Source: Syntrophaceae bacterium
GTDB lineage: Bacteria > Desulfobacterota > Syntrophia > Syntrophales > Smithellaceae
Assembly (NCBI GenBank): GCA_003142535.1
Contig: PLMQ01000050.1
Span: 4,756 to 68,755 of the forward strand
Direction: 5' to 3'
Length of the DNA: 64,000 nt
Below the pieces are notes generated by a model, which did no database searches, was not told the origin of the DNA, and saw only the letters and a program-made list of their open reading frames with translations. Position 1 is the stretch's first letter. The number at the start of each line of letters is the position of its first letter. Both the position numbers and the translations under genes were made by a program. Below are positions 24,535 to 34,295 of this stretch, piece after piece.

Positions 24535-25563
24535 GTGGTCGCGAATCGAGTAATAGCAAACATGGAACTCATGGACAAAGAAATCGAAAATTTTTTAGCC
24601 GCTAATCTTGGTACTGCTCCGGGGGAAATGATTCCTATTAAAAAAGGCGGTTCCGACCGCAATTTATTCCGCATATCTTTGACGGATAAAAAGAGCTTCA
24701 TCTTTATGCATTATGGAATGGAAGTAGAGGAAAATCTCTATTGGGCCCGTATTGACTCTTTTTTAAAAGGCATTGCCGTTTCCGTACCGGCAATAATCGC
24801 CCACGATAACGTTCGACATTTTATCTTAATGGAAGATTTGGGGAACATTGATTTATGGTCTTATCGCAATTTAGACTGGACGGAACGACGCAATTACTAT
24901 TTTCAGGTGCTCAAGCAAATCCAGCGGCTGCATGCCTATCCGCTAGTATCAATCCCTGCGGATTTAAAATTGTCCGAAAGCTATGGACCCAGGCTTTATA
25001 AGTGGGAGCAGGAATATTTTCTGGAAAATTTTGTGCAGAATGTCTGTAAATTGGAGTTGACTGAACCATTCCTCGATAATTTAAAAATGGAATTAAACGA
25101 TCTGACCGGTAGATTGCTGAAGGTATCGCCCTGCTTAATTCATCGCGATTTTCAGTCGCAGAATATCATGATTAATAACAGCGAACCTGTTTTGATTGAT
25201 TTTCAGGGAATGCGCAGAGGTTGCCTTTTTTACGATCTGGGTTCGCTGATTTGCGACCCTTACGTTACCTTTACCGCAGAAGAAAGAAACGAATTGATTA
25301 GCTTTTATTATGAGCTCATAGAACCAGTTTATAGCAGGGATGAATTTGTTAATAATTTCTGGGAGGCCTCGACCCAGCGGCTGATGCAGGCGCTGGGGGC
25401 TTACGGCTTTCTGGGGTTAAAAAAGAATAAACCGGCTTTCCTTAAACATCTCAACAACGGTCTGGGCAATTTATTAATTGCGGTCAATTATGCTCCCGAG
25501 CTTCCACGGTTGAAAGATTTAGCAATTCAATGCCAAACGGCTCTTGTCAGTAAAAAGTATTAA
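24535..25563 (+). CDS. amgK: Aminoglycoside-phosphotransferase-fold sugar kinase, AmgK-like
   Basis: A 342-aa APH-fold kinase. Visible are KKGGSDRNLFRI (nucleotide loop), the brenner-type catalytic loop CLIHRDFQSQNIMIN (about residue 200) and VLIDFQGMRRGCLFYDLGSLICDP (metal Asp). Its place right after murU matches AmgK, which phosphorylates the anomeric position of MurNAc/GlcNAc. The frame opens with GTG at 24535, 3 bases after the palindrome, and the ATG at 24562 is an alternative start. Together with murU and the ampG-like gene it indicates cytoplasmic recycling of cell-wall sugars. Confidence 0.82.
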   Translation: MVANRVIANMELMDKEIENFLAANLGTAPGEMIPIKKGGSDRNLFRISLTDKKSFIFMHYGMEVEENLYWARIDSFLKGIAVSVPAIIAHDNVRHFILMEDLGNIDLWSYRNLDWTERRNYYFQVLKQIQRLHAYPLVSIPADLKLSESYGPRLYKWEQEYFLENFVQNVCKLELTEPFLDNLKMELNDLTGRLLKVSPCLIHRDFQSQNIMINNSEPVLIDFQGMRRGCLFYDLGSLICDPYVTFTAEERNELISFYYELIEPVYSRDEFVNNFWEASTQRLMQALGAYGFLGLKKNKPAFLKHLNNGLGNLLIAVNYAPELPRLKDLAIQCQTALVSKKY

Positions 25564-25634
25564 AGGGATTGAAAGCACGCCTTTGATATGCTAGACAAAC
25601 TACACAATATTTTGGTTTGGAGATATTTTTGATC

Positions 25635-28214
25635 ATGAAGTACGAACCAATCGCAATTGAAGAAAAATGGCAGAAAAAATGGGAAACTGAAAAAACATTC
25701 AAGGTTACGGAAGATACCGCGAAGAAAAAATACTATTTGCTGGAAATGTTTCCCTACCCATCCGGCAAAATTCATATAGGACATGTACGTAATTATACCA
25801 TCGGCGATGTTGTCGCCCGCTACAAGCGGATGAAAGGATTTAACGTCCTGCACCCGATGGGCTGGGATTCCTTCGGTCTGCCCGCCGAAAACGCCGCCAT
25901 CGAACATAAAATCCATCCATCAAAATGGACGAATGAAAATATCAATCACATGAAAAAGCAGTTGAAGCGCATGGGCTTCAGTTACGATTGGGACAGGGAA
26001 CTCTCCACCTGCGAACCAAAGTACTATCGTTGGGAACAATTATTCTTTATCCGGATGTATGAAAAAGGGTTGGCCTATAAAAGACGCTCCATGGTTAACT
26101 TTTGCAGCAAATGCGATACGGTACTCGCCAATGAGCAAGTAGAAAGTGGAGCCTGCTGGCGCTGCGGCACAGAGGTTACGGAAAAGATACTGGAGCAGTG
26201 GTTCTTCAAAATTACCGCCTATATCGATGAACTGCTCGAATATTGCGATAAGCTCCCCGGCTGGCCGGACCGCGTCCTCACGATGCAAAGAAACTGGATC
26301 GGCAAAAGCTACGGCTGTGAAATTTCTTTTCCACTGATTGATTCCGATAAAGCGATTAAGGTCTTCACTACGCGCCAGGATACGATTTTCGGCGCGACAT
26401 TCATGCTCATTGCCGCGGAACATCCATTGGTTATGGAATTAGCCAAAGGCAAGAATGTGGAAAAAGATGTCCAGCAATTTGTCGAAAAAGTAAAAAAACA
26501 AGACAAGCTCATGCGCACTTCCGAATACTATGACAAGGAAGGTCTCTTTCTCGAATCCTACTGCCAAAATCCGGTAACCGGCAAGCATATGCCGATCTTC
26601 GCGACCAACTTCGTGCTGGCCGAATACGGCACCGGTTGTGTGATGGCTGTGCCAACGCATGACCAGCGCGACTTTGAGTTTGCGCAAAAATTCAACCTGC
26701 CGATGATTGTCGTCATTCAGCCGCACAATAAAACTCTTAATGTCGAAACGATGAAAGAAGCTTATGTTGAGGAAGGCATACTGGTGCACTCCGGCCAGTT
26801 TGACGGCATGGAAAATATGAAGGCGCTCGATGCCATCGCCGATTATCTGGAATCGATCGGCAAAGGTAAACGGACAATTCAATACCGTCTGCGGGACTGG
26901 GGCATCTCCCGGCAGCGCTATTGGGGCGCGCCGATTCCAATGATTAATTGCGCCAAATGCGGCATCGTGCCGGTACCCGAAGCCGAGCTGCCGGTGGTAT
27001 TACCCAGCGATGTAGTTCTCAGCGGCGCAGGTGGATCACCACTGGCGGCGCTGAAAATCTTTGTGGAAACAAAGTGCCCGAAGTGCGGCGGACCTGCCTC
27101 CCGCGAAACCGATACGATGGATACTTTTGTGGAATCTTCCTGGTATTTCGATCGTTTCTGTTCTCCCCACTGTAACACAAAACCGGGCTTAGACCGTAAA
27201 GCGCTGGATTACTGGATGCCCGTTGATCAGTATATCGGCGGAATCGAACATGCCATCCTGCATTTGCTCTACTCCCGCTTTTATACCAAAATGCTGCGTG
27301 ATTTCGGTATTATCGGCGTTGATGAACCCTTCTTAAATCTATTGACTCAAGGCATGGTTTGCAAAGAAACCATGAAATGTCCCGAACACGGCTATCTCTT
27401 CCCCGAACAGGGAGCCTCAGGCAAATGCCACATCTGCCAGAAAGATGTCATTATCGGCAAAACAGAAAAAATGTCCAAATCGTTAAAGAACGTTATCGAC
27501 CCCGATTACCTGATTAAAAACTACGGCGCCGATACCGCTCGGGTGTTTTGTCTTTTCGCCGCGCCGCCGGAAAAAGACCTGGAATGGAGCGATCAGGGCG
27601 TGGATGGCTCTTTCAGGTTTTTAAACCGCACGTGGCGCATTTTTATGGATTATGTTGATGAGATTAAGAATATTGCGCCGCTCACCGGCAAGGAGGAATT
27701 ACGCGATGATTTGAAAAACATGCGGCGTAAAACTCATCAGACCATCCGCAAAGTGACAATTGATATTGAAGACCGTTTCCATTTCAATACAGCCATCAGC
27801 GCGATTATGGAACTTGTTAATACCCTTTATCAAACTCCGCATCCTGCTAACAATGATAAAATAGGCCTGGCGGTAATTCGCGAAGCGCTCGAAACAGCCA
27901 TAATTTTACTTGCCCCGATTGTGCCACACATGACGGAAGAACTTTGGGAAATACTGGGAAACAAAACACCCCTATCGGAAGTAGGCTGGCCAATGTTCGA
28001 TAAAACAATTGCCAGCGAAGAAGAGATAACCATTGTGATTCAGATTAACGGCAAGCTGCGCAGCCGTATAACCGTTGCCATAGACGAAGAGGCGGAAAGC
28101 ATCAAGGCCGCTGCTCTGGCCGATGAAAAAATAGTCGCTATGTTAAAAGGCAGCAACGTACTGAAAGTTATTTACGTACCGAAAAAACTGGTCAACATTG
28201 TCGTTGCCCAATAG
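25635..28214 (+). CDS. leuS: Leucyl-tRNA synthetase
   Basis: An 859-aa class Ia aminoacyl-tRNA synthetase. The HIGH motif is [10 protein letters not shown] (about residue 45), KMSKS is [11 protein letters not shown] (about residue 617), and the connective peptide 1 editing domain contains [11 protein letters not shown] and [15 protein letters not shown]. Two Cys pairs (CSKCD and CAKCG regions) suggest zinc binding. The family start [16 protein letters not shown] fits the ATG at 25635, with GGAG upstream. Followed 13 bases later by lptE, a common order in proteobacteria. Confidence 0.97.
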   Translation: MKYEPIAIEEKWQKKWETEKTFKVTEDTAKKKYYLLEMFPYPSGKIHIGHVRNYTIGDVVARYKRMKGFNVLHPMGWDSFGLPAENAAIEHKIHPSKWTNENINHMKKQLKRMGFSYDWDRELSTCEPKYYRWEQLFFIRMYEKGLAYKRRSMVNFCSKCDTVLANEQVESGACWRCGTEVTEKILEQWFFKITAYIDELLEYCDKLPGWPDRVLTMQRNWIGKSYGCEISFPLIDSDKAIKVFTTRQDTIFGATFMLIAAEHPLVMELAKGKNVEKDVQQFVEKVKKQDKLMRTSEYYDKEGLFLESYCQNPVTGKHMPIFATNFVLAEYGTGCVMAVPTHDQRDFEFAQKFNLPMIVVIQPHNKTLNVETMKEAYVEEGILVHSGQFDGMENMKALDAIADYLESIGKGKRTIQYRLRDWGISRQRYWGAPIPMINCAKCGIVPVPEAELPVVLPSDVVLSGAGGSPLAALKIFVETKCPKCGGPASRETDTMDTFVESSWYFDRFCSPHCNTKPGLDRKALDYWMPVDQYIGGIEHAILHLLYSRFYTKMLRDFGIIGVDEPFLNLLTQGMVCKETMKCPEHGYLFPEQGASGKCHICQKDVIIGKTEKMSKSLKNVIDPDYLIKNYGADTARVFCLFAAPPEKDLEWSDQGVDGSFRFLNRTWRIFMDYVDEIKNIAPLTGKEELRDDLKNMRRKTHQTIRKVTIDIEDRFHFNTAISAIMELVNTLYQTPHPANNDKIGLAVIREALETAIILLAPIVPHMTEELWEILGNKTPLSEVGWPMFDKTIASEEEITIVIQINGKLRSRITVAIDEEAESIKAAALADEKIVAMLKGSNVLKVIYVPKKLVNIVVAQ

Positions 28215-28227
28215 AATAGGATATTTT

Positions 28228-28764
28228 ATGAAAAATGCAAAATGGCAATTGTTGTTTAAATTCTCCTTGATCGCTTTTCTGTTCACCCTTCTTATGGCCT
28301 GTGGCTATGGTTTTGCTCCCACCGGCGAATATATAGACAAGAGAATTAGAAATATTTATGTCGAACAATTCGGCAATAAGACGTCGCAGGCAGAACTGGA
28401 AAATTATATCCGAACTGCTTTCATCAATCAGTTTATTCTCACGAGCCGTTTCAAAATAGTGGATAGCGTGGAACTTGCGGATGCCACTGTCAAGGGAGAC
28501 ATTGTTAATTTCATCATGGCACCGCTGTCTTATAGCAGCAATACCCTGGTCGCGGAAGAACGGGCAACAATTACCCTGGATGTAACATTCCGCGAAAGAG
28601 AGGGCGGTAAAACTATCTGGAGCGCGAAAAGCATCCAAGGCACAGTAGATTACAAAATAGACAACAATATCAATCTGCTGCCAGCGACAAGAAAGAATGC
28701 GCTAATCAAGCTGTCCAATGACACGGCGGAACGAATATTTAATCAAATGATGGCCAATTTTTAA
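28228..28764 (+). CDS. lptE: LPS-assembly lipoprotein LptE
   Basis: A 178-aa outer-membrane lipoprotein. The signal peptide ends in a lipobox (LLMACGYGF). The body reads YIDKRIRNIYVEQFGNKTSQAELENYI...FKIVDSVELADATVKGDI, the typical LptE/RlpB pattern of a short beta-alpha protein. It would plug the LptD barrel and deliver LPS to the outer surface, marking the host as Gram-negative with LPS. I chose the ATG at 28228, since a longer frame would overlap leuS. It follows leuS, as in many Gram-negative genomes. Confidence 0.88.
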   Translation: MKNAKWQLLFKFSLIAFLFTLLMACGYGFAPTGEYIDKRIRNIYVEQFGNKTSQAELENYIRTAFINQFILTSRFKIVDSVELADATVKGDIVNFIMAPLSYSSNTLVAEERATITLDVTFREREGGKTIWSAKSIQGTVDYKIDNNINLLPATRKNALIKLSNDTAERIFNQMMANF

Positions 28765-28795
28765 TAATTTACTTTTGCAATAACTGCGTAATCCA

Positions 28796-28980
28796 TCACG
28801 GGTATGAAACCCAAAGCAAACTTTGGAAACACATTCCGCAGCAAGCTGCGGAATATCACATCCTCCGCTGAGCGGGATAATTTGACCGGCAAGTTTCGGT
28901 ACACTTTGTTTCCGAAACTTGGGTCTCATTACAACTTGCCAATTCTGCCACGCTTCGCTTGCGAAATTGGAGTTTCACGA
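28796..28980 (+). repeat. Family A repeat, copy 4
   Basis: Head CACGGGTATGAAACCC, internal AAAGCAAACTTTGG and TTCCGCAGCAAGCTGCGGAA palindromes, CCGCTGAGCGGGATAA, then the tail ATTGGAGTTTCACGA, which ends directly at the ATG at 28981. The GGAG of the tail sits 8 bases before that ATG and serves as its Shine-Dalgarno sequence. Confidence 0.85.
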
Positions 28981-30393
28981 ATGAATCTATCAGCCCGCAA
29001 ATTCGACCACTTCATTCTTTTACCGCTAGAAGATGAAATGCAGGTAATTAACGGCCTGAATGAAGCCGGAGAAATCAATAATCTTGGAGCTTTTCTAAAT
29101 AAATTATCCTCTCCCTATTTACTGATATTTGACGCCGGAAGCGAAATTAAATTTACTGATTACGCCATCCGCCGCCTGCTGCAAATAGCCACGGATACTC
29201 AAGCCGGCATAATTTATTGCGATTATATTACCGAAAAAGGCAATATCCCGGTTTATCACCGGCTTATTGACTATCAGCAAGGCAGCATCCGTGATGATTT
29301 TAATTTCGGGCCTGTTTTACTAATTTCGCATGCTGCCATCAGAAACGCTTTGCAAAAAAAAGGCTTCCGGCCGCAGGAAGGAAAAGCGGCAATTTATGAT
29401 TTGCGGCTGAAAATATCTATTGCTGATGAAATTCTGCATATACCGGAATTTCTCTATACCGTCCGAGAAAGAGCCTTTAAAACTGCAAAACGAGAGATCG
29501 GCTGGAATGAAAATCATTTCTCCTACGTTGCCGCCCGGAATTATACTCAACAGAAACTTCTGGAGAAAGTTGCGACAAACTATTTAAAACTCACCGGTGC
29601 ATATTTACCTGCCCGCACCAAAAAAGCACCCGCTGATCAGGAACATTCCCCGGTGGAAGCAAGCATTGTTATCTCCACATTCAACCGGGAAAAAACAATT
29701 GCCGCGGCAATTAAAAGCGCGATGAAGCAAAAAACAGATTTTGATTACAACATCATTGTCGTAGATAACCATTCGACCGACGGCTCAACTGCAATCATCA
29801 ACAAGCTGGCAGCCTCGTACCCGGCATTAAAACTAATTGTGCCGGCCAGCCGGAATCTGAATATCGGCGGCTGCTGGAATGAAGCTATTTATTCCCGGCA
29901 TTGCGGCCGGTTTTCAGTCCAGCTTGATTCTGACGATCTTTATTCATCACAAGATACATTACAAAAGATTGTCGATGCTTTTCATTCAAATAATTATGCG
30001 ATGGTCATCGGCTCCTACACCATTGTTAACGAAAAAATGCAGATGATTCCGCCCGGCCTGATTGACCATCGGGAATGGACGCAAGCTAACGGCCACAATA
30101 ACGCCCTGCGCATCAACGGCCTGGGTGCGCCCCGCGCCTTCAATACAAGCGTGCTGCGGCAAATCGGCTTCCCCAATGTCGGCTATGGAGAAGATTATGC
30201 TGTAGCATTGCGAATAACCCGCGAGTACCGGATAGGACGCATTTATGAGAGCCTTTACTTATGCCGCCGCTGGCAAAATAATACAGATGCAGCGCTTTCA
30301 CCGGAAAAACAAAACCAACATGATTTTTATAAAGACAAACTCCGCACAATGGAAATAAGCGCCAGACAATTATTAAACAAGAAGGCAGGCTGA
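28981..30393 (+). CDS. Glycosyltransferase family 2 protein with an extra N-terminal domain
   Basis: A 470-aa protein. The second half is a GT-A family 2 domain: ASIVISTFNREKTIAAAIKSAM, IIVVDNHSTDGST, and the metal-binding VQLDSDDLYSS (DxD). The first ~220 residues resemble another, degenerate GT-A-like fold (YLLIFDAGSEIKFTDYAIRRLL) without clear catalytic motifs. I start it at 28981: the open frame runs 59 codons further upstream, but only through a family A repeat, and GGAG of that repeat provides the ribosome-binding site. The next gene (DUF4922) overlaps its stop. Probably works in cell-surface polysaccharide or glycolipid synthesis. Confidence 0.82.
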   Translation: MNLSARKFDHFILLPLEDEMQVINGLNEAGEINNLGAFLNKLSSPYLLIFDAGSEIKFTDYAIRRLLQIATDTQAGIIYCDYITEKGNIPVYHRLIDYQQGSIRDDFNFGPVLLISHAAIRNALQKKGFRPQEGKAAIYDLRLKISIADEILHIPEFLYTVRERAFKTAKREIGWNENHFSYVAARNYTQQKLLEKVATNYLKLTGAYLPARTKKAPADQEHSPVEASIVISTFNREKTIAAAIKSAMKQKTDFDYNIIVVDNHSTDGSTAIINKLAASYPALKLIVPASRNLNIGGCWNEAIYSRHCGRFSVQLDSDDLYSSQDTLQKIVDAFHSNNYAMVIGSYTIVNEKMQMIPPGLIDHREWTQANGHNNALRINGLGAPRAFNTSVLRQIGFPNVGYGEDYAVALRITREYRIGRIYESLYLCRRWQNNTDAALSPEKQNQHDFYKDKLRTMEISARQLLNKKAG

Positions 30394-31368
30394 TTGGAAA
30401 TTCAAAAGATATTCGCCAAGTTTGAGGGCAACGCAACAGCCCCGCTTCCCGGCCTTTGCATGGAGCTCCTCGAAGAACAAAAGAAAAACTGGCCGGAGCT
30501 GGCAATTGCCTGCCGGGAATTGGCGAATGTCCTGACAAGATCAGTCCCCTGTGGCAGCTACGATGTATTTATCCAGTATAATCCACAGCGCGAGGTAAGC
30601 AGTGGCGCGGCTGTAGATAAAGAATCAATCAAAAACAGGCCTTGTTTTTTGTGCACTGCTAATCTCCCCGCCGAACAAAAAGGTATTGTTTATCACAACG
30701 ACTATTTTATTCTTTGCAATCCGGCGCCCATTTTCGATAAGCATTTTACAATAGCCCATAGGCAACATAAGCTGCAATCCATTAATTCGTCTTTAGTAGA
30801 TTTTTTGGAATTGGCCCATGATTTAGCGCCGGAGTTGGATATCTTTTATAACGGCCCGGCCTGCGGGGCTTCGGCACCCGACCACATGCACTTTCAGGCG
30901 ATACCGGCAGGGCAATTACCGTTGCTGAAGAATACGGACAAACAATTTCGATATATAAAAGAAATAAATGGCGTAAATATTTATGCGGGTAAAAATCTGG
31001 ACCGCTCTATTTTGCTGCTGGAGGCAAAATCTGCCGAACAACTGGAAAATCAATTGAGGAAAGTAATGCAATTATTGCAAAAGCCTCTCACCACTAGCGA
31101 AGAACCCATGATAAATGCAATTTGCAGCTATGCGGCAGCCAAATGGCGTGTTTTTATTTTTCTGCGGGAAAAACATCGCCCGGATGCTTTTTTCGCGGAA
31201 GGAGAGAAAAGAATTTTTATCTCTTTAGGCGCAATTGATATGGCCGGAGTTATTATCACTCCATTGATAAAAGACTTCAACAATCTGGATGCCTCGCTAA
31301 TTCGCAGTATTTATCAAGAAGTATCCCTGTCAGAGATTTCGCTTAATCGATTGATCGAAGAATTATAA
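30394..31368 (+). CDS. DUF4922 / HIT-like nucleotidylyltransferase-type protein
   Basis: A 324-aa protein beginning at a TTG that directly follows the stop of the glycosyltransferase gene. RPCFLCTANLPAEQ resembles the CxxC of GalT-like proteins. NPAPIFDKHFTIAHRQHKLQ and PDHMHFQAIP provide the HIT-like histidine triad region (HxH). DUF4922 members are thought to be sugar-1-phosphate nucleotidyl- or phosphorylases related to GalT and ATP adenylyltransferase. Coupling to the glycosyltransferase suggests that it supplies or recycles a nucleotide sugar, but the substrate is unknown. Confidence 0.72.
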   Translation: MEIQKIFAKFEGNATAPLPGLCMELLEEQKKNWPELAIACRELANVLTRSVPCGSYDVFIQYNPQREVSSGAAVDKESIKNRPCFLCTANLPAEQKGIVYHNDYFILCNPAPIFDKHFTIAHRQHKLQSINSSLVDFLELAHDLAPELDIFYNGPACGASAPDHMHFQAIPAGQLPLLKNTDKQFRYIKEINGVNIYAGKNLDRSILLLEAKSAEQLENQLRKVMQLLQKPLTTSEEPMINAICSYAAAKWRVFIFLREKHRPDAFFAEGEKRIFISLGAIDMAGVIITPLIKDFNNLDASLIRSIYQEVSLSEISLNRLIEEL

Positions 31369-31381
31369 TGGACTTGAATTT

Positions 31382-31936
31382 ATGCATGATGACGATACCG
31401 TAATTGTCGACAGCGACATTGGTTTTTCCGAGGCCATCAGCGGCTCCAATGCGCCAATGGAAATTATTGACCGATTGGGGCTTATTAACGTTCTGTATTA
31501 TTCGTTTGACGGAGTGAGCCATCACGGGCAGATTGTTGTTGACAGCGATCTGGAAAACGACATTTATAAAATATTTTTACTGATCGAAAAGCTGCGGTTT
31601 CCCGTCGGCAAGGCTATCCCTATTGTCCAATACAACTGGCGGGATCAGGCTTCCATGGCAGCGAATAATTGCTCCGGTTTTAATTTCCGGTTAATTGAGG
31701 GCACCACGAATTTGTCCCTGCATGCACTGGGACGCGCCGTGGACATTAATCCTGTGCAAAACCCCATAATTTATGAAGACGGCCGGATAGCTCCGCCCGG
31801 GAAAACCTACAACGCAAGCAAAGCGGGAACATTCACTGCCGACCATCCCATCGTGGAGGAATTCATAAAACATGGCTGGCAATGGGGTGGTAATTTCGAA
31901 AAGATAAAAGACTATCATCATTTTCAAAAACCATGA
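31382..31936 (+). CDS. M15-family D-Ala-D-Ala carboxypeptidase-like protein
   Basis: A 184-aa protein with the zinc-peptidase M15 core: SLHALGRAVDINP (His and Asp zinc ligands, about residues 115-127) and the C-terminal GWQWGGNFEKIKDYHHFQKP (the catalytic acid region and third zinc ligand His). No signal peptide is visible at the chosen ATG, and an alternative upstream start is not evident, so it may be cytoplasmic or miscalled at the N-terminus. It belongs to the string of wall-related genes in this part of the window. Confidence 0.75.
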   Translation: MHDDDTVIVDSDIGFSEAISGSNAPMEIIDRLGLINVLYYSFDGVSHHGQIVVDSDLENDIYKIFLLIEKLRFPVGKAIPIVQYNWRDQASMAANNCSGFNFRLIEGTTNLSLHALGRAVDINPVQNPIIYEDGRIAPPGKTYNASKAGTFTADHPIVEEFIKHGWQWGGNFEKIKDYHHFQKP

Positions 31937-31991
31937 TCAACCATTAGCGGAATTGTTAAATAGGCCATCAAAGCCCTTTTAATTGACTCTC

Positions 31992-32707
31992 TCAGACTTT
32001 CCCTTGCAAATATTTTTTCCTTTTCTCTTCCGGAAACCTTTCGATGGCATAGCGTAGCATCGTCCGCGGCATATTTTTGCAGTGGTTCTGAAGAAACTGC
32101 TCTTCCACTTCAATATACCGTTTACCTATCTCGCGCAACATCCAACCGACAGCTTTATGGATCAAATCATGCTCATCGTCGAGCAGCCTTTCGGCAATTT
32201 CGAGCGTATCGCCAAAGTCATTCTGACGGATGAAGGTGAACGTGGAGAGAATCGCAATGCACCGCCGCCAAAGGTTGTGGGAGCGGGCAAGAGTATAAAG
32301 CGGCTTCCTGCTTTTATCCGCAAGATAGACGCCGACGATCTGCGGCGCCGTCAGGTCAACAAGGTCCCAATTGTTTATATATTGCGTATTCTGAAGATAG
32401 AATTCGTATATCTTCTTTTTCAGAACGTTATCACCCTGGTAAAAGCCCGGACAAGCATCATGAGTGCAAGCAGCCGTTCTTCGTGCATGCCGGAAATGAG
32501 GAGTGAAAATACGTCAGCGAGAGGGATATCGTCATACTCCTTCGTAAGCTTTCTGAGAACGGGCACCATGATATCGTGAAACATATCCCCTTCGCCGTAC
32601 TGCCCCGGCCCCGTTTTGAAAAACCGCTGAAGGATTTTCGCCTTGTCTTTACTGGCAAGCCTTCTTAGTCTTGCTTGGATTTCGAGTGCCGTCATGGCCT
32701 GTGGCAT
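31992..32707 (-). pseudogene. DNA alkylation repair (AlkD-like) gene with a frameshift
   Basis: The ATG at 32707 opens MTALEIQARLRRLASKDKAKILQRFFKTG..., the N-terminus of an AlkD-type HEAT-repeat DNA glycosylase. The frame breaks at about 32441, in a run of four T (minus strand). One extra T would restore FYQGDNVLKKKIYEFYLQNTQYINNWDLVDLTAPQIVG and carry through to ...KYLQGKV and a stop at 31992. The restored protein would be 238 aa, normal for the family (INNWDLVDLTA is its hallmark). This is either a pseudogene or a sequencing error in a short homopolymer. Confidence 0.85.
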
Positions 32708-33294
32708 TAATTGTACCTGTCCCCATTACTGTTTGTTTTATCATTCTTATTAATTATATCAACCAGCTCTGGTAATAATTTTCCTGACAGCCTGAAGCAT
32801 CCCATAAATATGCACATCGTGGGGATTAGAGCTATCCTGAAAGATATGTTCATTTGATTGAATACAGTAGTGTATCTGATAAAAAAAGCGACAATATATG
32901 TAAGTGGTAATCCAAAGAAAAATAATTTACTGAAAAAACCTCTTCCTTCATATAGATATCTCGAAATGAGCAGAAATTGACAAATAGCGCTGATAACAAA
33001 GCAAATGACAAAAGATATTGCTGTCGTATAGAACGAAAGGGCAATAATGTTTTTATTTAAGACATTATTCGTCATTTGATAACTATAAAAAAATTGTTCA
33101 GCATAAGCTTGCCCCACGCTTGTTGACATAAACAAGTACCACATATATTTTGCGAAATACGACAATACAATGTAGGCAACCGCCATGTATGCTATTAAAA
33201 TTAAAGCCTCGGCAACCATATTTAAATACTTCTGCAAATACCTGATGATTGCTTTTATTTTAATCGAGTATGTCGCAATGTCAAAAATAGACAT
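32707..33294 (-). CDS. Hypothetical membrane protein
   Basis: A 195-aa protein of unknown function with four hydrophobic segments (about residues 27-50, 85-115, 122-142, 155-175). The C-terminus is polar and Asn-rich (DKTNSNGDRYN). I recognise no family. It ends at the first base of the alkylation-repair gene, so the two are in tight succession. The DNA is AT-rich. Confidence 0.65.
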   Translation of the reverse strand: MSIFDIATYSIKIKAIIRYLQKYLNMVAEALILIAYMAVAYIVLSYFAKYMWYLFMSTSVGQAYAEQFFYSYQMTNNVLNKNIIALSFYTTAISFVICFVISAICQFLLISRYLYEGRGFFSKLFFFGLPLTYIVAFFIRYTTVFNQMNISFRIALIPTMCIFMGCFRLSGKLLPELVDIINKNDKTNSNGDRYN

Positions 33295-33376
33295 AATTCG
33301 CTCCCGTAATAAGTTTGTTATTAATCAATCTCTGTAAAATGGTTATTAGGCTATTACAGACAGCTCCCTGTTTCTC

Positions 33377-34159
33377 CTATTTAACCCGCGCTACAATAAT
33401 TCCGGTGAATTTCTTATTTTGCCGGAGATAATCAAGCAGGGGCTTTGCGAAAACAACCACGCCTTTTGCTTTGCTGGAAGCATGCAGCAGATGCAATTTC
33501 TTTCCTTGCCATAACGCAAAACCGACATGAGCAACGTCCAACCCTTCCGTATGCGAGGCAAAGGCAATAATATCGCCGGTTTTTATTTTATCCTCAGTGC
33601 CGCTGAATTCCGCTCTCGGCAAAACATATAATTTGCGCCGCGATATTATTTTTTCTATTTTCCGAATTTGCTGAAACACGTTTTCATCATTTAGCGCCGG
33701 ATATAAATCCCGATGAGTGGTCAGGAAATTGATAACTTTGTACTGGGGCACAGCACCGATCTGGCGGGATATGTTCTTGACGATTCCCTTCCTTTTATTG
33801 TCGTAAAGCCAGTCAGAAAAATAATGCAGGCGTGATGCATAACCTTCAACAATCCCTTTACGGTAACGAATAAATTGCAATTCGCGCCGAAAACTCTGCA
33901 GCGATAAATCATGAGCAAGGGCGCATCTTGTCAGCGCTATAACTGTTTCCAGAAAGGTGAAGCAATCGAACCCACGAAAATTGACAATCAATTTTTCTTT
34001 ACGGCCGGATTCCAGAGTTCCCTCTTTATAGGGAGCATGTAAAAAATGAAGGGCGATTTCCTCAATGAGATCATTCCAAGGCAGCTTAGCTTTCGGCAAA
34101 CTGCTTTGAAGATTCTTTAAGCTAAATTGGATGGTTTTTTTATTGGCCATAACAACCAT
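33377..34159 (-). CDS. DUF1460 / N-acetylmuramoyl-L-alanine amidase-like protein
   Basis: A 260-aa protein of the DUF1460 (NlpC/P60-related) family. The presumed catalytic Cys lies in GFDCFTFLETVIALT (about residue 69), the His in GLDVAHVGFALWQ (about 214), and LHLLHASSKAKGVVV follows. Known members cleave the MurNAc-L-Ala or related peptidoglycan bond. A typical signal peptide is missing at the start (MVVMANKKTIQ). The first codons overlap the edge of family A copy 5, so the true N-terminus could have been lost. Confidence 0.78.
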   Translation of the reverse strand: MVVMANKKTIQFSLKNLQSSLPKAKLPWNDLIEEIALHFLHAPYKEGTLESGRKEKLIVNFRGFDCFTFLETVIALTRCALAHDLSLQSFRRELQFIRYRKGIVEGYASRLHYFSDWLYDNKRKGIVKNISRQIGAVPQYKVINFLTTHRDLYPALNDENVFQQIRKIEKIISRRKLYVLPRAEFSGTEDKIKTGDIIAFASHTEGLDVAHVGFALWQGKKLHLLHASSKAKGVVVFAKPLLDYLRQNKKFTGIIVARVK

Positions 34160-34237
34160 ACCGCCGCTTTCGCGGGATAGTTCGACTTACCAATTTCAAT
34201 GCACTACGTTTTTAAAATTGGAGTCTCACAAATATAG
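34150..34237 (+). repeat. Family A repeat, copy 5 (short)
   Basis: ATACCGCCGCTTTCGCGGGATAG, GACTTACCAATTTC and the tail AAATTGGAGTCTCACAAATA. The copy is diverged and sits between the DUF1460 start and the terminator at 34240. Confidence 0.75.
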
Positions 34238-34239
34238 AA

Positions 34240-34274
34240 AGCCCCCTTTTGCTGTTGAGAGTCAAAAGGGGGCT
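34240..34274 (-). terminator. Intrinsic terminator after the lipoprotein hydrolase gene
   Basis: The arms AGCCCCCTTTT (34240-34250) and AAAAGGGGGCT (34264-34274) have a 13-nt loop, 20 bases after the stop at 34296. On the minus strand a modest T-rich exit (TTCTATATTT) follows. Confidence 0.75.
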
Positions 34275-34295
34275 GATCCTAATAAATATCAGATG

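Noticed and set aside
28804-28980. 59-codon N-terminal extension of the glycosyltransferase ORF
   Set aside because: It is the translation of a family A repeat; the ATG at 28981 has GGAG at the right distance and starts the protein-like sequence.
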